The notes under the pieces: model-generated | The model's input: the letters and a program-made list of their open reading frames with translations, nothing else | The model's database searches: none | What the model was told of the DNA's origin: nothing | Position numbers and translations under genes: made by a program | Shown here: in pieces, positions 17,715-26,397 of the stretch | Position numbering within the stretch: position 1 is the stretch's first letter | Layout: each line of letters begins with the position of its first letter | Assembly (NCBI GenBank): GCA_910586485.1 | Contig: CAJUIA010000023.1 | Span: forward strand, 1 to 61,598 | Origin: an uncultured Acetatifactor sp. | Lineage (GTDB): Bacteria > Bacillota > Clostridia > Lachnospirales > Lachnospiraceae | Reading direction: 5' to 3' | Length of the DNA: 61,598 nt

Positions 17715-20131
17715 CGGCGTTTCACCTCTTTTCTTAAAATTCCAAGAGCCGCTCCCACACACAACACTGTCTGAAACAGGACCGACAGTATGCTTCCGAT
17801 TTCTCCGCGGCTGACCATCAGCAGAAAAATATCCCCCTGTAAAAAAGCATTCATGAAATATCCGCTCATCAAAGAAAATCCGCTCATCAAAAGCAGACAG
17901 GGAAGCACCAGAAGGATTCCACACAGCAAAACCGCCTTCAGATAATCTCTGCAGCAATACAGCAGCGCCTGTGCAAGCAGCACCGCCAATGCCGTCCCCA
18001 GCAGGCGTAATACAAAAATGAGTACCAGACAGCCCGCTATACTGCTGCCCGACAATAAGCCTTTAAACTGACTGATATTTCCTGCCGCCTGGGTCATTCC
18101 ATAGCTTCCGAACTGCCTGAGAATCACTGCCGTATCTTCCGCACAAATGCTTCCGAAGATCAGGACCGCAAGCAGGAAATATACGACATACTGTGTCCGC
18201 AGCGCCCTGCCTCTCCCTCCCCTGGCGGTACGCACCAGCTCATCTGCCCCGCCGCCAAGCTCGATCCAGGACAAATAAGGCAGCAATATTGTCATCAACA
18301 GAATGCCCAGAAAGACGCCCGTGCGACCCGATTCATTTTCTTTCAGTCCCAACAGGTAAAGGTAACCCGTCTCATATAAAAAGACGCCGCCTTCCTCCCG
18401 TACCCGTGTATACTGCTGCTCCACCAGGTCAAACGCTGACTTTTTCGTCATCTCACTCTCAATATAATTCAGCAGAAGCGCCTGATCTCCCCCATGCAGA
18501 ATCAATTCATTACGAAATGCCTCCAGGTTACGGAATCTTTCCCTCTCCTGCAAGATCATCTGCTCCTTATCCGGAGTCAGCGGACCGTTTAATTCCGCCA
18601 TATAGTCCCGGTAAAACTGCTCCTGCTGTGTCAGCCTCTTTCCGTCCGAATAAAAGCAGACAGCGGCACAGATCAGGATTACCGCCAGGACCGGCAGCAG
18701 CATCCTGTAAGAAAGCAGGATCTTCCGCAATTCCACCCAAAACAGACTTTTCCGCAGCGATCGGCTGCTCCCTGCTCGTACTCTTCTCTCCTGTTCCTTA
18801 TGCTGGCTTTGCTTCCGGCATTGCCGCTTTTCTTTTTCTGCACCCGCCTGACCTTTTGCAAACCTTATCCCAACTCTGCCTTTTTTAACTTTGGTATAAA
18901 AAACACTGCCCGCCGCAAAGGACACAAGCGCCAGCGCCCCCATGAATATCCCTGCCAACAGCAGCTCGGATACTGGTCTGCCAAAAACGGAAACCTGCCT
19001 GTATCGGATAAGCAGTCCTGAGGAATCTGTCAGTTTTACCGGGTTAAAACAGGTAAGCCATCCGAGACTGTCGTTAATATTTGCCGTCCGCTCCCACACC
19101 ACGCACAACAGGCTTACTGCCGCCGTAATTTCCAGAAAAGGCAGCATTTTCCGCACCAGACAGGCAACGACCGACAAAACAAGCATAAAAATGTAGAAAG
19201 CCAATCCCTTGAAAATAACTGTCAGTAAAATTGCAGTACCTACACACAGGCTATGACTGCACATCTCAAATTCCGCAACAGACTGAATCGGCGCACTCCA
19301 TACCACATCCCCCAGCCGGCGCATATGCCAGAACAGCAGCATACCCTCGTATATCAGGACCGTAAGCATTGTAAATCCCCAAAGCACCCCTGCCTTATTT
19401 GCATAAAAACGCCCTCTGCCGCCCTTTGTGGAAGCAGTCAGCGCCACATATCCCTTTTCTCTTTCTTCCACATACAGTAAAAACACCACCACCATCAAAA
19501 ACAGGAAAATAAAACAGTCCATCACCCGATTTTTCAAAAATTCCCGTGCCGCCGTATTGGGCTGCCATAAATTTATTACCACGTTCAGCCCGGCATAATC
19601 CTTCCTGGCCTTTTCCCTGGTCCGTATTACATAATCATCCCCACTGAAAAAGGAAATGCCGGACAAGCCTCCGCCCCCCTGCCGTATTTCCTCCATGCGC
19701 TTGTCGTATTGCAGAAGCAGGCAGACTTCATCCAATACGCAGCGGTACCTCGCCCGTTCTTCCCATAATTCTCTGAAGGTCAGATCCTCCGGCGTAATGT
19801 TCCCATATCCCAGAGACATTAGTACCGCTGCCGCTTCCTCCCTGCTAAGAATCCCCATCCGGTAATTCTGCCAGGCTTCCAGGGCCTCTAGCGCTGCTCC
19901 GGCTTTTTCTTCCAGGTACTCCGCCGCCTCTGGCAGCGCCTTGCCCCTGCAGCTTTCCGCCGCCTCCAGATACTGCTCCGCACTGCAGCCTTGTTTCTCA
20001 AAGGATTGCTCCAGCACCAGCCCGCTTACCAAAAGCCCCAGCACCGGAAAGGCAAAAAAGCACAGCAGTACCCAGCCTTTCCCGGCAATTCGCTTCCCCT
20101 CAAGCCACATCAACCTTTTGTTTGTATTCAT
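17711..20131 (-). CDS. Double-length ABC-2 type permease
   Basis: An 806-residue membrane protein. It appears to be two ABC-2 permease units in tandem. The first starts LEGKRIAGKGWVLLCFFAF with a helix, a long extracytoplasmic region, then several helices. The second starts around residue 460 with LFWVELRKILLSYRMLLPVLAV and repeats the pattern. A basic Lys/Gln/Arg linker lies between them. The start follows AAAGGAGGCACGCTGC. It overlaps the ATPase start at ATGA. Together with the two upstream lipoproteins it likely forms an exporter complex. The substrate is unknown. Confidence 0.85.
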   Translation of the reverse strand: MNTNKRLMWLEGKRIAGKGWVLLCFFAFPVLGLLVSGLVLEQSFEKQGCSAEQYLEAAESCRGKALPEAAEYLEEKAGAALEALEAWQNYRMGILSREEAAAVLMSLGYGNITPEDLTFRELWEERARYRCVLDEVCLLLQYDKRMEEIRQGGGGLSGISFFSGDDYVIRTREKARKDYAGLNVVINLWQPNTAAREFLKNRVMDCFIFLFLMVVVFLLYVEEREKGYVALTASTKGGRGRFYANKAGVLWGFTMLTVLIYEGMLLFWHMRRLGDVVWSAPIQSVAEFEMCSHSLCVGTAILLTVIFKGLAFYIFMLVLSVVACLVRKMLPFLEITAAVSLLCVVWERTANINDSLGWLTCFNPVKLTDSSGLLIRYRQVSVFGRPVSELLLAGIFMGALALVSFAAGSVFYTKVKKGRVGIRFAKGQAGAEKEKRQCRKQSQHKEQERRVRAGSSRSLRKSLFWVELRKILLSYRMLLPVLAVILICAAVCFYSDGKRLTQQEQFYRDYMAELNGPLTPDKEQMILQERERFRNLEAFRNELILHGGDQALLLNYIESEMTKKSAFDLVEQQYTRVREEGGVFLYETGYLYLLGLKENESGRTGVFLGILLMTILLPYLSWIELGGGADELVRTARGGRGRALRTQYVVYFLLAVLIFGSICAEDTAVILRQFGSYGMTQAAGNISQFKGLLSGSSIAGCLVLIFVLRLLGTALAVLLAQALLYCCRDYLKAVLLCGILLVLPCLLLMSGFSLMSGYFMNAFLQGDIFLLMVSRGEIGSILSVLFQTVLCVGAALGILRKEVKRR

Positions 20132-20170
20132 GCAGCGTGCCTCCTTTGCAAGCCAAAACCTGTGGCGCGG

Positions 20171-21298
20171 TCAATTCATTTCAAGCAAATGAAACTCGTA
20201 ATTTCCGGTTTCGAAATCTTTCTGCTCCATAGAATAAAGCACGCCCCGATTGCCGATGCTGCCGTTAAAGTACAGCGCATCTCCTGCCGCGCCGTAATAA
20301 GAAGTCACCTTCCCATCGGGATCCGCAAAGCTTTCTGTCTCCTTAAAATCCTCCAAAATCCGGAATTGTGAGGTCCGCGGAAGGTCACTTACCAGATAAC
20401 CCGTACTAAAAGGTTTCACCTGCCAATACGCAGCATCCCCGGAATAAGTATACAGCGTATCCGCCAATTCCTTCCCCTCATACCGCAGAATGCTGTCGCC
20501 CAGTCGCAGGACAAAGCTCTCCCCTTCGGCCTCTAAAAGCGTAAGCTCTGCCCCTGCTTCTTCAAGCAGCAGCTCTGTCTCTCCCGTCTGCCTGTCTGTG
20601 CGATATAAAAGTGGAGTATAGACGATGCTGTCCCACTCGATTCCCTGCAATTCCCCGGTGTTAAAATCCAAATAGTCATTGACATCAATATCACATGCCG
20701 TATACTGCGTATAAAGATAACGCTCCGTCAGCAGAAAATTCGAAACATTTGAAATCAGATAACCTGTATCAACATTTGGGAAATTCTCAATTTCTCCGCT
20801 TTTTAAATCAAAAGCATATAATCCCTGGCTGCTTTTATCCTGCTCAAAATCCCATTTATCGCCGATAAAATACAATTTTCCCTCATAAATCTGCATGGAA
20901 AAAACCAAAGGAAAAATCTCCGCCTCTCCCAGCAGCTGCCTGTTTTCCCCGTAACGGTTTGCTCTCTGAATTCTGGTGTGAGTATTGTCGGATTGGATCA
21001 AATACAGATCGTCATCATAATAAAAAGCAGTCAACAGGTTTTCCACATATGCGCTGCAGCTTTTATCACGATGAGAGCAGCCTGCTTGGTTGCACAGGTA
21101 TACCTTACTGTCAGATTCTCTGCTGTAAAACTGCAGATAATTATATTCGTCCACTCGCAGGATTCCCGCCGGGGATATGGTCCAGCTGCCAAAAATCTCC
21201 GTAGTTTCTCCCTCTGCCGCTTCTTTTCCGTTTCCGCAGCCCGAAAAAAGTCCCATTGCCAAAAGCAGTAATACACCTGCCATCTTCTTTTCCACCAT
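20171..21298 (-). CDS. Lipoprotein, DUF5050-like beta-propeller
   Basis: A 375-residue lipoprotein: signal with MAGVLLLLAMGLFSGC (lipid Cys21). The mature part has repeated short beta-rich units of the type YNYLQFYSRESDSKVY, DDDLYLIQSD, GKLYFIGDKW and RYLYTQYTACD. This repeat style resembles the DUF5050/TolB-like propeller lipoproteins. It contains a CNQAGCSHRDKSC segment with three Cys. The start at 21298 follows AGGGTAAGGAT. It lies between the solute-binding-like lipoprotein (79-nt gap) and the ABC-2 permease (39-nt gap), so it is most likely an accessory surface protein of this transporter. Confidence 0.78.
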   Translation of the reverse strand: MVEKKMAGVLLLLAMGLFSGCGNGKEAAEGETTEIFGSWTISPAGILRVDEYNYLQFYSRESDSKVYLCNQAGCSHRDKSCSAYVENLLTAFYYDDDLYLIQSDNTHTRIQRANRYGENRQLLGEAEIFPLVFSMQIYEGKLYFIGDKWDFEQDKSSQGLYAFDLKSGEIENFPNVDTGYLISNVSNFLLTERYLYTQYTACDIDVNDYLDFNTGELQGIEWDSIVYTPLLYRTDRQTGETELLLEEAGAELTLLEAEGESFVLRLGDSILRYEGKELADTLYTYSGDAAYWQVKPFSTGYLVSDLPRTSQFRILEDFKETESFADPDGKVTSYYGAAGDALYFNGSIGNRGVLYSMEQKDFETGNYEFHLLEMN

Positions 21299-21377
21299 AT
21301 CCTTACCCTCTGTCTTTCTTCTGCCTTCTTTCCCGCCAGGCTGTAACGGCTTCCGCATTTATTTCCACGAATAAACA

Positions 21378-23081
21378 TTAATTACCGGGGCGCTTTGCAT
21401 TTACTGCCGCGATCAGATCCTGATACCCAGCCTCCAACAGCCGTGTATGTACCTCTTCCAGCCTCTTGGCCGTGTCCTTCCCATAATAGCCGATAAACAC
21501 CGCGCGGTTTTCTTCTATAATCTGTCTGCAGACTGCTTCCTTTTCGGACAGCTCCGGATCCCCGGAAAGATCATAGGGCATTGTCACGCCAAGGCCCAGA
21601 GAAGCATTCCTGTTCATATCGGCAATTTCCTCTGTGTACCAGTCTCCCCAGCCACCAACGGGCCAGAAACGTAGATCGTCTTTGAAGCCAAGACCCATGG
21701 CAAATCCATAGGCGTAACCGTTCTTAAGTATATCACCCTCCCAAATGTAATGTTCTCCCTCAATCCCCTGGCATAACAACAGCCTGATCTCCGAATCCAA
21801 AAAAAGAATCCGCAGGAACTGCATACATTCTTCCGGATATGCTGTCTGTGCAGAAACCACTGCCGTTTCCTGATTCAGAAAATCCCGATTCGAAATATAT
21901 ACGGGCTGCCTGGGAACATAATATTTTGTAATCGTCGCCCCCTTCTCACTTTCATCAGTCGCTTCACTGAAATTTAAGGATCCCAGCCATGAATTTCGAT
22001 TTCTGTCATCCAGCTGAAACAGTCGATACGGGTACCGGCTGCTGCCGGTCTCATCCTTAATATCCTGATTGCCATCTTCCCGCAGCTGCTTCAGCAGATA
22101 GGGGAAATAGTCCAAAAATCCCTGTTCCCGCCATTCCCCAAGCTGCTCATAAAAGGTCATTGCATCCTTTTGTGCCCAAAGATCCACCGCTTCCCAATCA
22201 CTGCCATCATGACGGACCGCTATGATGCCCCCGTAATTTTCCATACCCAGCATGGAAAGCATCAGCGCATCCTCCATCCGCTCCACTTCTATCGGAAGCA
22301 CTCCCTTCTCAAGCAGGGACGGAAACAAATCCTCCAGCTCCGCCGGATCGCCGGAAAAATCCGACATGTCAATGGAAAGCTGCTCTGTCAGCTGAGGCGT
22401 ATATAAATAGACACATCGGTTCGTCGCAATGGGATTCATGGGAATCCCATAAACTCTTCCCTGGTCATCTGTCAACTGTTCCCATACACAGGCATCATAA
22501 TGAGCATACAAATCTTTTCCCTCTTCGCCTTGGAGAAAATCTGTAAGATCCAATACCTCCCCGTTTTGCACTACCGAAATGTAATCCTTTGTTACCCACA
22601 AGTCAATGTTTTCTCCCTCGCTGTGCCTCTGCCGGACAAGTTCATCCGAGTTCTGCCCTCCCAGCCTGTCTTCTCCAAACATTTCATCATAAGTTGGTCC
22701 CTGAAAGTGAAGATAAAAATCATACCCGGCCTGATACAGCCGATGATTCAACTCATCCTCAATCACCGAAATCTCATACGCATCCAGATCAGGAAGCATG
22801 ACATACATGTTCAGGCATTTCCCGTTTTCCCATTTTCTATCTGCATAATCCTTTTCCCAGGTCCGCTCCATCGGCTGATAATACCAAAATAAATGTTCTT
22901 CCTTTAAGGCAATGACGTCTTCTTTTGTACCAAGGCTTTCTTTTGGCAGCTTCTGCTGATTTTCTCCGGAAATTACCTCTTCATTTTCCTGCCTCTGACC
23001 GGAATCGGCTTTTCCGCAGGATACCAGAAGCAACATAAAAGCAGTTATAAAAACTGTAAAGAACCTAACGCATTTTCGCAT
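21378..23081 (-). CDS. Solute-binding-like lipoprotein
   Basis: A 567-residue lipoprotein with signal RKCVRFFTVFITAFMLLLVSC (lipid Cys22). The mature protein resembles family 1 extracellular solute-binding proteins: an N-terminal lobe YVMLPDLDAYEISVIEDELN, IDLWVTKDYISVVQNGEVLDL, and a hinge GRVYGIPMNP. The C-terminal part contains DFLNQETAVVSAQTAYPEEC and TRLLEAGYQDLIAAVN. The start is uncertain: ATG at 23081 is 10 nt from GGGAGG, while 23090 and 23108 are also in frame. It heads an operon with an ABC-2 (export-type) permease instead of an import permease, which is unusual for a binding protein. Confidence 0.8.
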   Translation of the reverse strand: MRKCVRFFTVFITAFMLLLVSCGKADSGQRQENEEVISGENQQKLPKESLGTKEDVIALKEEHLFWYYQPMERTWEKDYADRKWENGKCLNMYVMLPDLDAYEISVIEDELNHRLYQAGYDFYLHFQGPTYDEMFGEDRLGGQNSDELVRQRHSEGENIDLWVTKDYISVVQNGEVLDLTDFLQGEEGKDLYAHYDACVWEQLTDDQGRVYGIPMNPIATNRCVYLYTPQLTEQLSIDMSDFSGDPAELEDLFPSLLEKGVLPIEVERMEDALMLSMLGMENYGGIIAVRHDGSDWEAVDLWAQKDAMTFYEQLGEWREQGFLDYFPYLLKQLREDGNQDIKDETGSSRYPYRLFQLDDRNRNSWLGSLNFSEATDESEKGATITKYYVPRQPVYISNRDFLNQETAVVSAQTAYPEECMQFLRILFLDSEIRLLLCQGIEGEHYIWEGDILKNGYAYGFAMGLGFKDDLRFWPVGGWGDWYTEEIADMNRNASLGLGVTMPYDLSGDPELSEKEAVCRQIIEENRAVFIGYYGKDTAKRLEEVHTRLLEAGYQDLIAAVNAKRPGN

Positions 23082-23129
23082 TATTTTCATTCCTCCCAAT
23101 ACCTTCATACGGAAATACAGATTAACAAC

Positions 23130-23158
23130 ATTATAATATTTCTATTGACTATATTCAA
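23130..23158 (-). promoter_or_regulatory. Sigma-A promoter of the lipoprotein/ABC-2 operon
   Basis: On the minus strand TTGAAT (23158-23153) and TATAAT (23135-23130) are separated by exactly 17 bp, about 50 bp upstream of the first lipoprotein start. Confidence 0.75.
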
Positions 23159-23321
23159 TCATTTCTATATATGCTGCCAACAAATTACACTATTTATATC
23201 AAATTGCATTATACGAGTACAGAACAGTATTTCATTAATGCGAATCCTGTACTTCGCTACTGCCCTTCCGAAGGTCCTGCTTCTCACTGTCAGCAGTTTA
23301 CGGGCAGATACACTTTTGCAA

Positions 23322-23360
23322 GGACATCGGCGCCCGGTATCATACCGAGCGCCGATGTCC
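23322..23360. terminator. Long near-perfect hairpin in intergenic region
   Basis: GGACATCGGCGC and GCGCCGATGTCC, plus inner CGGTAT and ATACCG, form an about 18-bp stem with a single C/A mismatch and almost no loop. It lies about 25 bp beyond the stop of the coiled-coil protein gene (minus strand). No T tract follows on either strand. It is probably the end of the LytTR operon transcript, but it is a stronger palindrome than a usual terminator. The rest of 23082-23384 holds only the promoter listed separately. Confidence 0.6.
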
Positions 23361-23384
23361 TCAATAACCGCTTATGTATTTTGT

Positions 23385-23972
23385 TTAAGTAAATACCGTA
23401 TGCTGCCGCCTGTAGGTATCGTTGTCCTTCGTGCTTAACTCCTGCTCTACCTGCGCCAGCTTTCTCTCCACCTCCCTGACCTTCTTTTTATCGCCGGAAG
23501 CTGACTGCAGCTGCTGCTCCAACTGCTGCTTTTTCTCTTTCAGCTTTCTGATTTCCTGTTCCACCCGGTCTGTATTGCCGACACATACCTCCGGCTTTTC
23601 CTGATCCTTTCCCTCTGTCTTCGATGCTCTGCTGTTTGGATCATCAAAGTATATTTTTCGGTTACCATTCTCGTCCTGTTCTACCCGATACAGTCCGGTG
23701 GGCTTTTTGCCTGATTTTTCACTGCTGACATACTCGTCCCGGAGCTCGGCGAACCGGGCAGGTGTCTTCTTTTCCTCGGCCTTTTGAAGATTCCCGGCCC
23801 CTTGAGGATTCTCTGCCTTTTGAGGACTCTCTGCCTTTTGAGAATTCTCTGCCTTTTGAGGATACCTTGCTTTCCTGGCCTCTTCCGCATCCTCCGGCCT
23901 TAAGCCGTTGTTTCTCCGCTCCGCATAGTCAGCTGCGGCACGGCCATACCCTCCGTTGATTTCCATTGACAT
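23385..23972 (-). CDS. Hypothetical coiled-coil protein with KAE(N/S)PQ repeats
   Basis: A 195-residue hydrophilic protein of unknown function, start after AGGAGGCGGTAAT. Residues 39-68 are degenerate pentad repeats (QKAEN, QKAES, QKAEN). The centre has GLYRVEQDENGNRKIYFDD. The C-terminal 60 residues are a strong coiled coil (VEQEIRKLKEKKQQLEQQLQ and REVERKLAQVEQEL). No signal peptide or membrane helix is seen. It follows the GHKL kinase gene by 75 nt on the same strand, so it is probably the third gene of that operon. A strong hairpin follows its stop. Confidence 0.8.
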   Translation of the reverse strand: MSMEINGGYGRAAADYAERRNNGLRPEDAEEARKARYPQKAENSQKAESPQKAENPQGAGNLQKAEEKKTPARFAELRDEYVSSEKSGKKPTGLYRVEQDENGNRKIYFDDPNSRASKTEGKDQEKPEVCVGNTDRVEQEIRKLKEKKQQLEQQLQSASGDKKKVREVERKLAQVEQELSTKDNDTYRRQHTVFT

Positions 23973-24047
23973 ATTACCGCCTCCTATCTTTTTTTATTTT
24001 CGCAGACAATGCGTCCAACTCTATTTTCGTCTGTCTGAAACGTCATA

Positions 24048-25370
24048 TCAACCGTTTTGCCGTGAGATGCTCTCCGGCTGCTGTGGAATGATCAGCAGCA
24101 CACTTAAAAGGAATACTCTTCCTTCCGTCTTAATGCTGACCGCACCGTGATATTTCTCCGCCGCAGCCTTTATATTTGTCAGGCCGGTCCCCTCCTTAAA
24201 GCTGCTGCTCCCGGAAAAACTATTTTCTATTTCTATTAAAAACAAATCGCCCTGTATGCGCCCTGTCACACTGATGTACCTGTCCCCGTCCTCATCTATT
24301 TCCCTGCAGGCTCGAATCCCGTTGTCCAGCGCGTTTGACAGGATAACGCAAAAGTCAATATCCCGCACCGGACACGGATAAGGAAGCGTCAGCAGGCAGC
24401 TGACCCGAATTCCCAGGCTCTTCGCAATTCCCAGCTTATTCCCCATGAGAATGTCCACTACGGGATTGTTTGTGCTGCAGGGGAAGGACAGGCCTTCCGC
24501 CAGTTCTTCCATGTCTTTAAGATAGCTGACCGCCTGCTCTTTCTTACCGTTCCGCAGAAGCTCCTTTAACACCGTAATATGATTTTTTATATCATGGCGG
24601 AAGGATCTGGTTTCATCATAGCGTGCCTTTGCTTCCTCTACATATTGATTTAAAAATTGTTCCTCCTGCTCCAGCAGCGATACTTCCCTGCTCAGGCGAA
24701 AATTCTCCAAAAGCTTCTTATAGGCTGACATGAGGCAGAACAGGCTGGCCAGCCCGAACAGTCGAATGACAAGCAGCGGCCAGCGGTACGCGCTCACGCC
24801 GATTCCTCCCCCGAAAAAATCTAAATTATACATCACGGAGCTGATATACTCTTCGATGAAAAATATCATCAGGATCGGAATAAGGACCAGCGGCGCATAT
24901 TGCTTTTCCACAGTCTCATACCAGGAAAAATAGCGACAGGCCCCACGGTAACAAAATACCGCCGGCACCAGCGCCATATTTCCTAATATCATAAAGCAAA
25001 TACCCACCGCCTTTTGGTCAAAAGCAGACATCAGAGGATACAAAATGCTCAGCAGAGAATTTACGATTCCGTAACAAAGCTGCATGATCTCCACCGTCAG
25101 TGCCGCATATAAAAGCACTGCCAGAAGTGTCTGCCCCTTCCTTGCGGAAATCAAAACTCCACTTACCGTCAGCAGCAGGATTAAGGACAGCTGCTCTGCA
25201 ACCCTGTCTCTGGGAAGCACAAGCATCACCAGAAGCCAGAGCAGCCCAAATAAAATATAATGGCGGCAGCTAACCTTTTGCTTTAAGAATCCGGTAAAGA
25301 AGAAAAAGCCGGTAAGCGCCTGCGCGCCGCCCATCACATAGCAGTTAACAAAATCAAAGAGGGTAATCAA
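24048..25370 (-). CDS. GHKL-type sensor histidine kinase (AgrC/LytS-like)
   Basis: A 440-residue sensor. Residues 1-215 contain about six hydrophobic segments, typical of AgrC-like membrane sensors. A linker helix follows, then RHDIKNH with phospho-acceptor His259. The GHKL ATPase domain has NPVVDILMGNK, ILSNALDNGIRAC (N box) and GTGLTNIKAAAEKYHG (G box). The start is TTG at 25370: GGAGG lies inside the last codons of the regulator gene, whose stop is 2 bp away, so the genes are coupled. The partner is the LytTR regulator immediately upstream. No AgrD-like pro-peptide or AgrB processing gene was found nearby, so peptide sensing is uncertain. Confidence 0.92.
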   Translation of the reverse strand: MITLFDFVNCYVMGGAQALTGFFFFTGFLKQKVSCRHYILFGLLWLLVMLVLPRDRVAEQLSLILLLTVSGVLISARKGQTLLAVLLYAALTVEIMQLCYGIVNSLLSILYPLMSAFDQKAVGICFMILGNMALVPAVFCYRGACRYFSWYETVEKQYAPLVLIPILMIFFIEEYISSVMYNLDFFGGGIGVSAYRWPLLVIRLFGLASLFCLMSAYKKLLENFRLSREVSLLEQEEQFLNQYVEEAKARYDETRSFRHDIKNHITVLKELLRNGKKEQAVSYLKDMEELAEGLSFPCSTNNPVVDILMGNKLGIAKSLGIRVSCLLTLPYPCPVRDIDFCVILSNALDNGIRACREIDEDGDRYISVTGRIQGDLFLIEIENSFSGSSSFKEGTGLTNIKAAAEKYHGAVSIKTEGRVFLLSVLLIIPQQPESISRQNG

Positions 25371-25371
25371 C

Positions 25372-26082
25372 TTACGGCCTCCATTCCTTCATGTATTGTA
25401 GGATCACGCCGGAAAACTCTTTTGCCCGCAGTCTGGATACGGGGATTTCCGTCCCGCCGGTCATATATGCCCTGCCGTCCTTATAGCCCTTCAGATGCTG
25501 CAGATTTATCAGAAAGCTCCGATGACACCTGTAAAACCTGCCGTCCAGCCTGTTTTCCAGATTTTCGATCCGTTCATAAAAATCCGCCACCTCCGCCGAA
25601 ACCAGATGCAGGTAAATCTTTCTGTCAATAATCTCGCAAAATATAATCTCGTCAAAGGGAATCATCCTGCTTTCGCTTCCCTTCCGCACAAGCAGATTTG
25701 CCTCACAGGCATTTTGCATGGATGAATACAGGCGCTCCATGGTTCTTTCAAAATGCGCTTCCTCCAGCGGCTTAACCAAATAGTCATAGGCCTGCACCTC
25801 AAAGGACTGAAAAACCATTTCCTTAAAAATTGTTATAAAAATCAAAAAGCCCTTAAAGCCCCGCTCCCGCAGCTTCCTTGCGGTCTCCATCCCGTCCGGA
25901 CCCTTCATCTGAATATCCAGAAATAAAATGTCGATTGGCTTATCATATCTTAACAGCTCTTCCCCGCCGGAAAACTGCAGCAGTGTCGTCTGTAGATTCT
26001 TCCTACGGAAAAAATCAGATGCCAGCTTTGCCGTGCGGTCGGACATTTCCTTCTCGTCATCGCAGATTGCAATACGAATCAC
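25372..26082 (-). CDS. LytTR-family response regulator (AgrA/LytR-like)
   Basis: A 236-residue regulator with a receiver domain (CDDEKE at 7-12, phospho-acceptor Asp56 in LFLDIQMKG, Lys in YLVKPLEE). A C-terminal LytTR DNA-binding domain (about 130-236) follows, with FDEIIFCEIIDRKIYLH and RFYRCHRSFLINLQHL. LytTR domains bind direct repeats upstream of targets. The start is GTG at 26082, supported by GGGAGGTGATCTTAA. It is first in the operon regulator - kinase - coiled-coil protein and is divergent from the FRG-domain gene. That divergent promoter region is a plausible target. Confidence 0.93.
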   Translation of the reverse strand: MIRIAICDDEKEMSDRTAKLASDFFRRKNLQTTLLQFSGGEELLRYDKPIDILFLDIQMKGPDGMETARKLRERGFKGFLIFITIFKEMVFQSFEVQAYDYLVKPLEEAHFERTMERLYSSMQNACEANLLVRKGSESRMIPFDEIIFCEIIDRKIYLHLVSAEVADFYERIENLENRLDGRFYRCHRSFLINLQHLKGYKDGRAYMTGGTEIPVSRLRAKEFSGVILQYMKEWRP

Positions 26083-26191
26083 TTAAGATCACCTCCCGAA
26101 AAATATTATTTTACTATTTTCCTTTTCTCAAAACAAGAAAAATGCCGTGGAATGTATTTTTACAGCTGTGGGATGTCCCTCGAAATTTTCA

Positions 26192-26221
26192 TTGTTTGCT
26201 GTGTACCTTTTGTGCTATAAT
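26192..26221 (+). promoter_or_regulatory. Probable promoter of the FRG/ABC importer operon
   Basis: -35 TTGTTT (26192-26197) and a consensus -10 TATAAT (26216-26221) with 18-bp spacing. A perfect 12-bp inverted repeat follows at 26298-26325 in the leader. Confidence 0.6.
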
Positions 26222-26297
26222 CACCTTGACATAGAAAACCATCTTCCTGAAAACAATCTGTATGCAGGCAGACGCGGCGCATTGCCGTCGGGAAGAA

Positions 26298-26325
26298 AAG
26301 ATTGAAAATTGCCATTTTCAATCTT
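26298..26325. repeat. 12-bp perfect inverted repeat in the FRG leader
   Basis: AAGATTGAAAAT and ATTTTCAATCTT are separated by TGCC, downstream of the -10 and upstream of the chosen start. It is followed by a small GC hairpin (GCCGC TTGT GCGGC, 26330-26343). It could be an operator or an attenuating structure. Its presence argues against translation starting at 26302. Confidence 0.6.
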
Positions 26326-26397
26326 AGATGCCGCTTGTGCGGCAGAATGAGAGGAAACGTGTCGATCAAGTCGGCACTGCCGGAAAGCGTGAAAATA

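Noticed and set aside
23385..26082. Agr-type quorum-sensing locus
   Set aside because: The regulator and kinase fit, but no AgrB-like protease or AgrD-like peptide is present.
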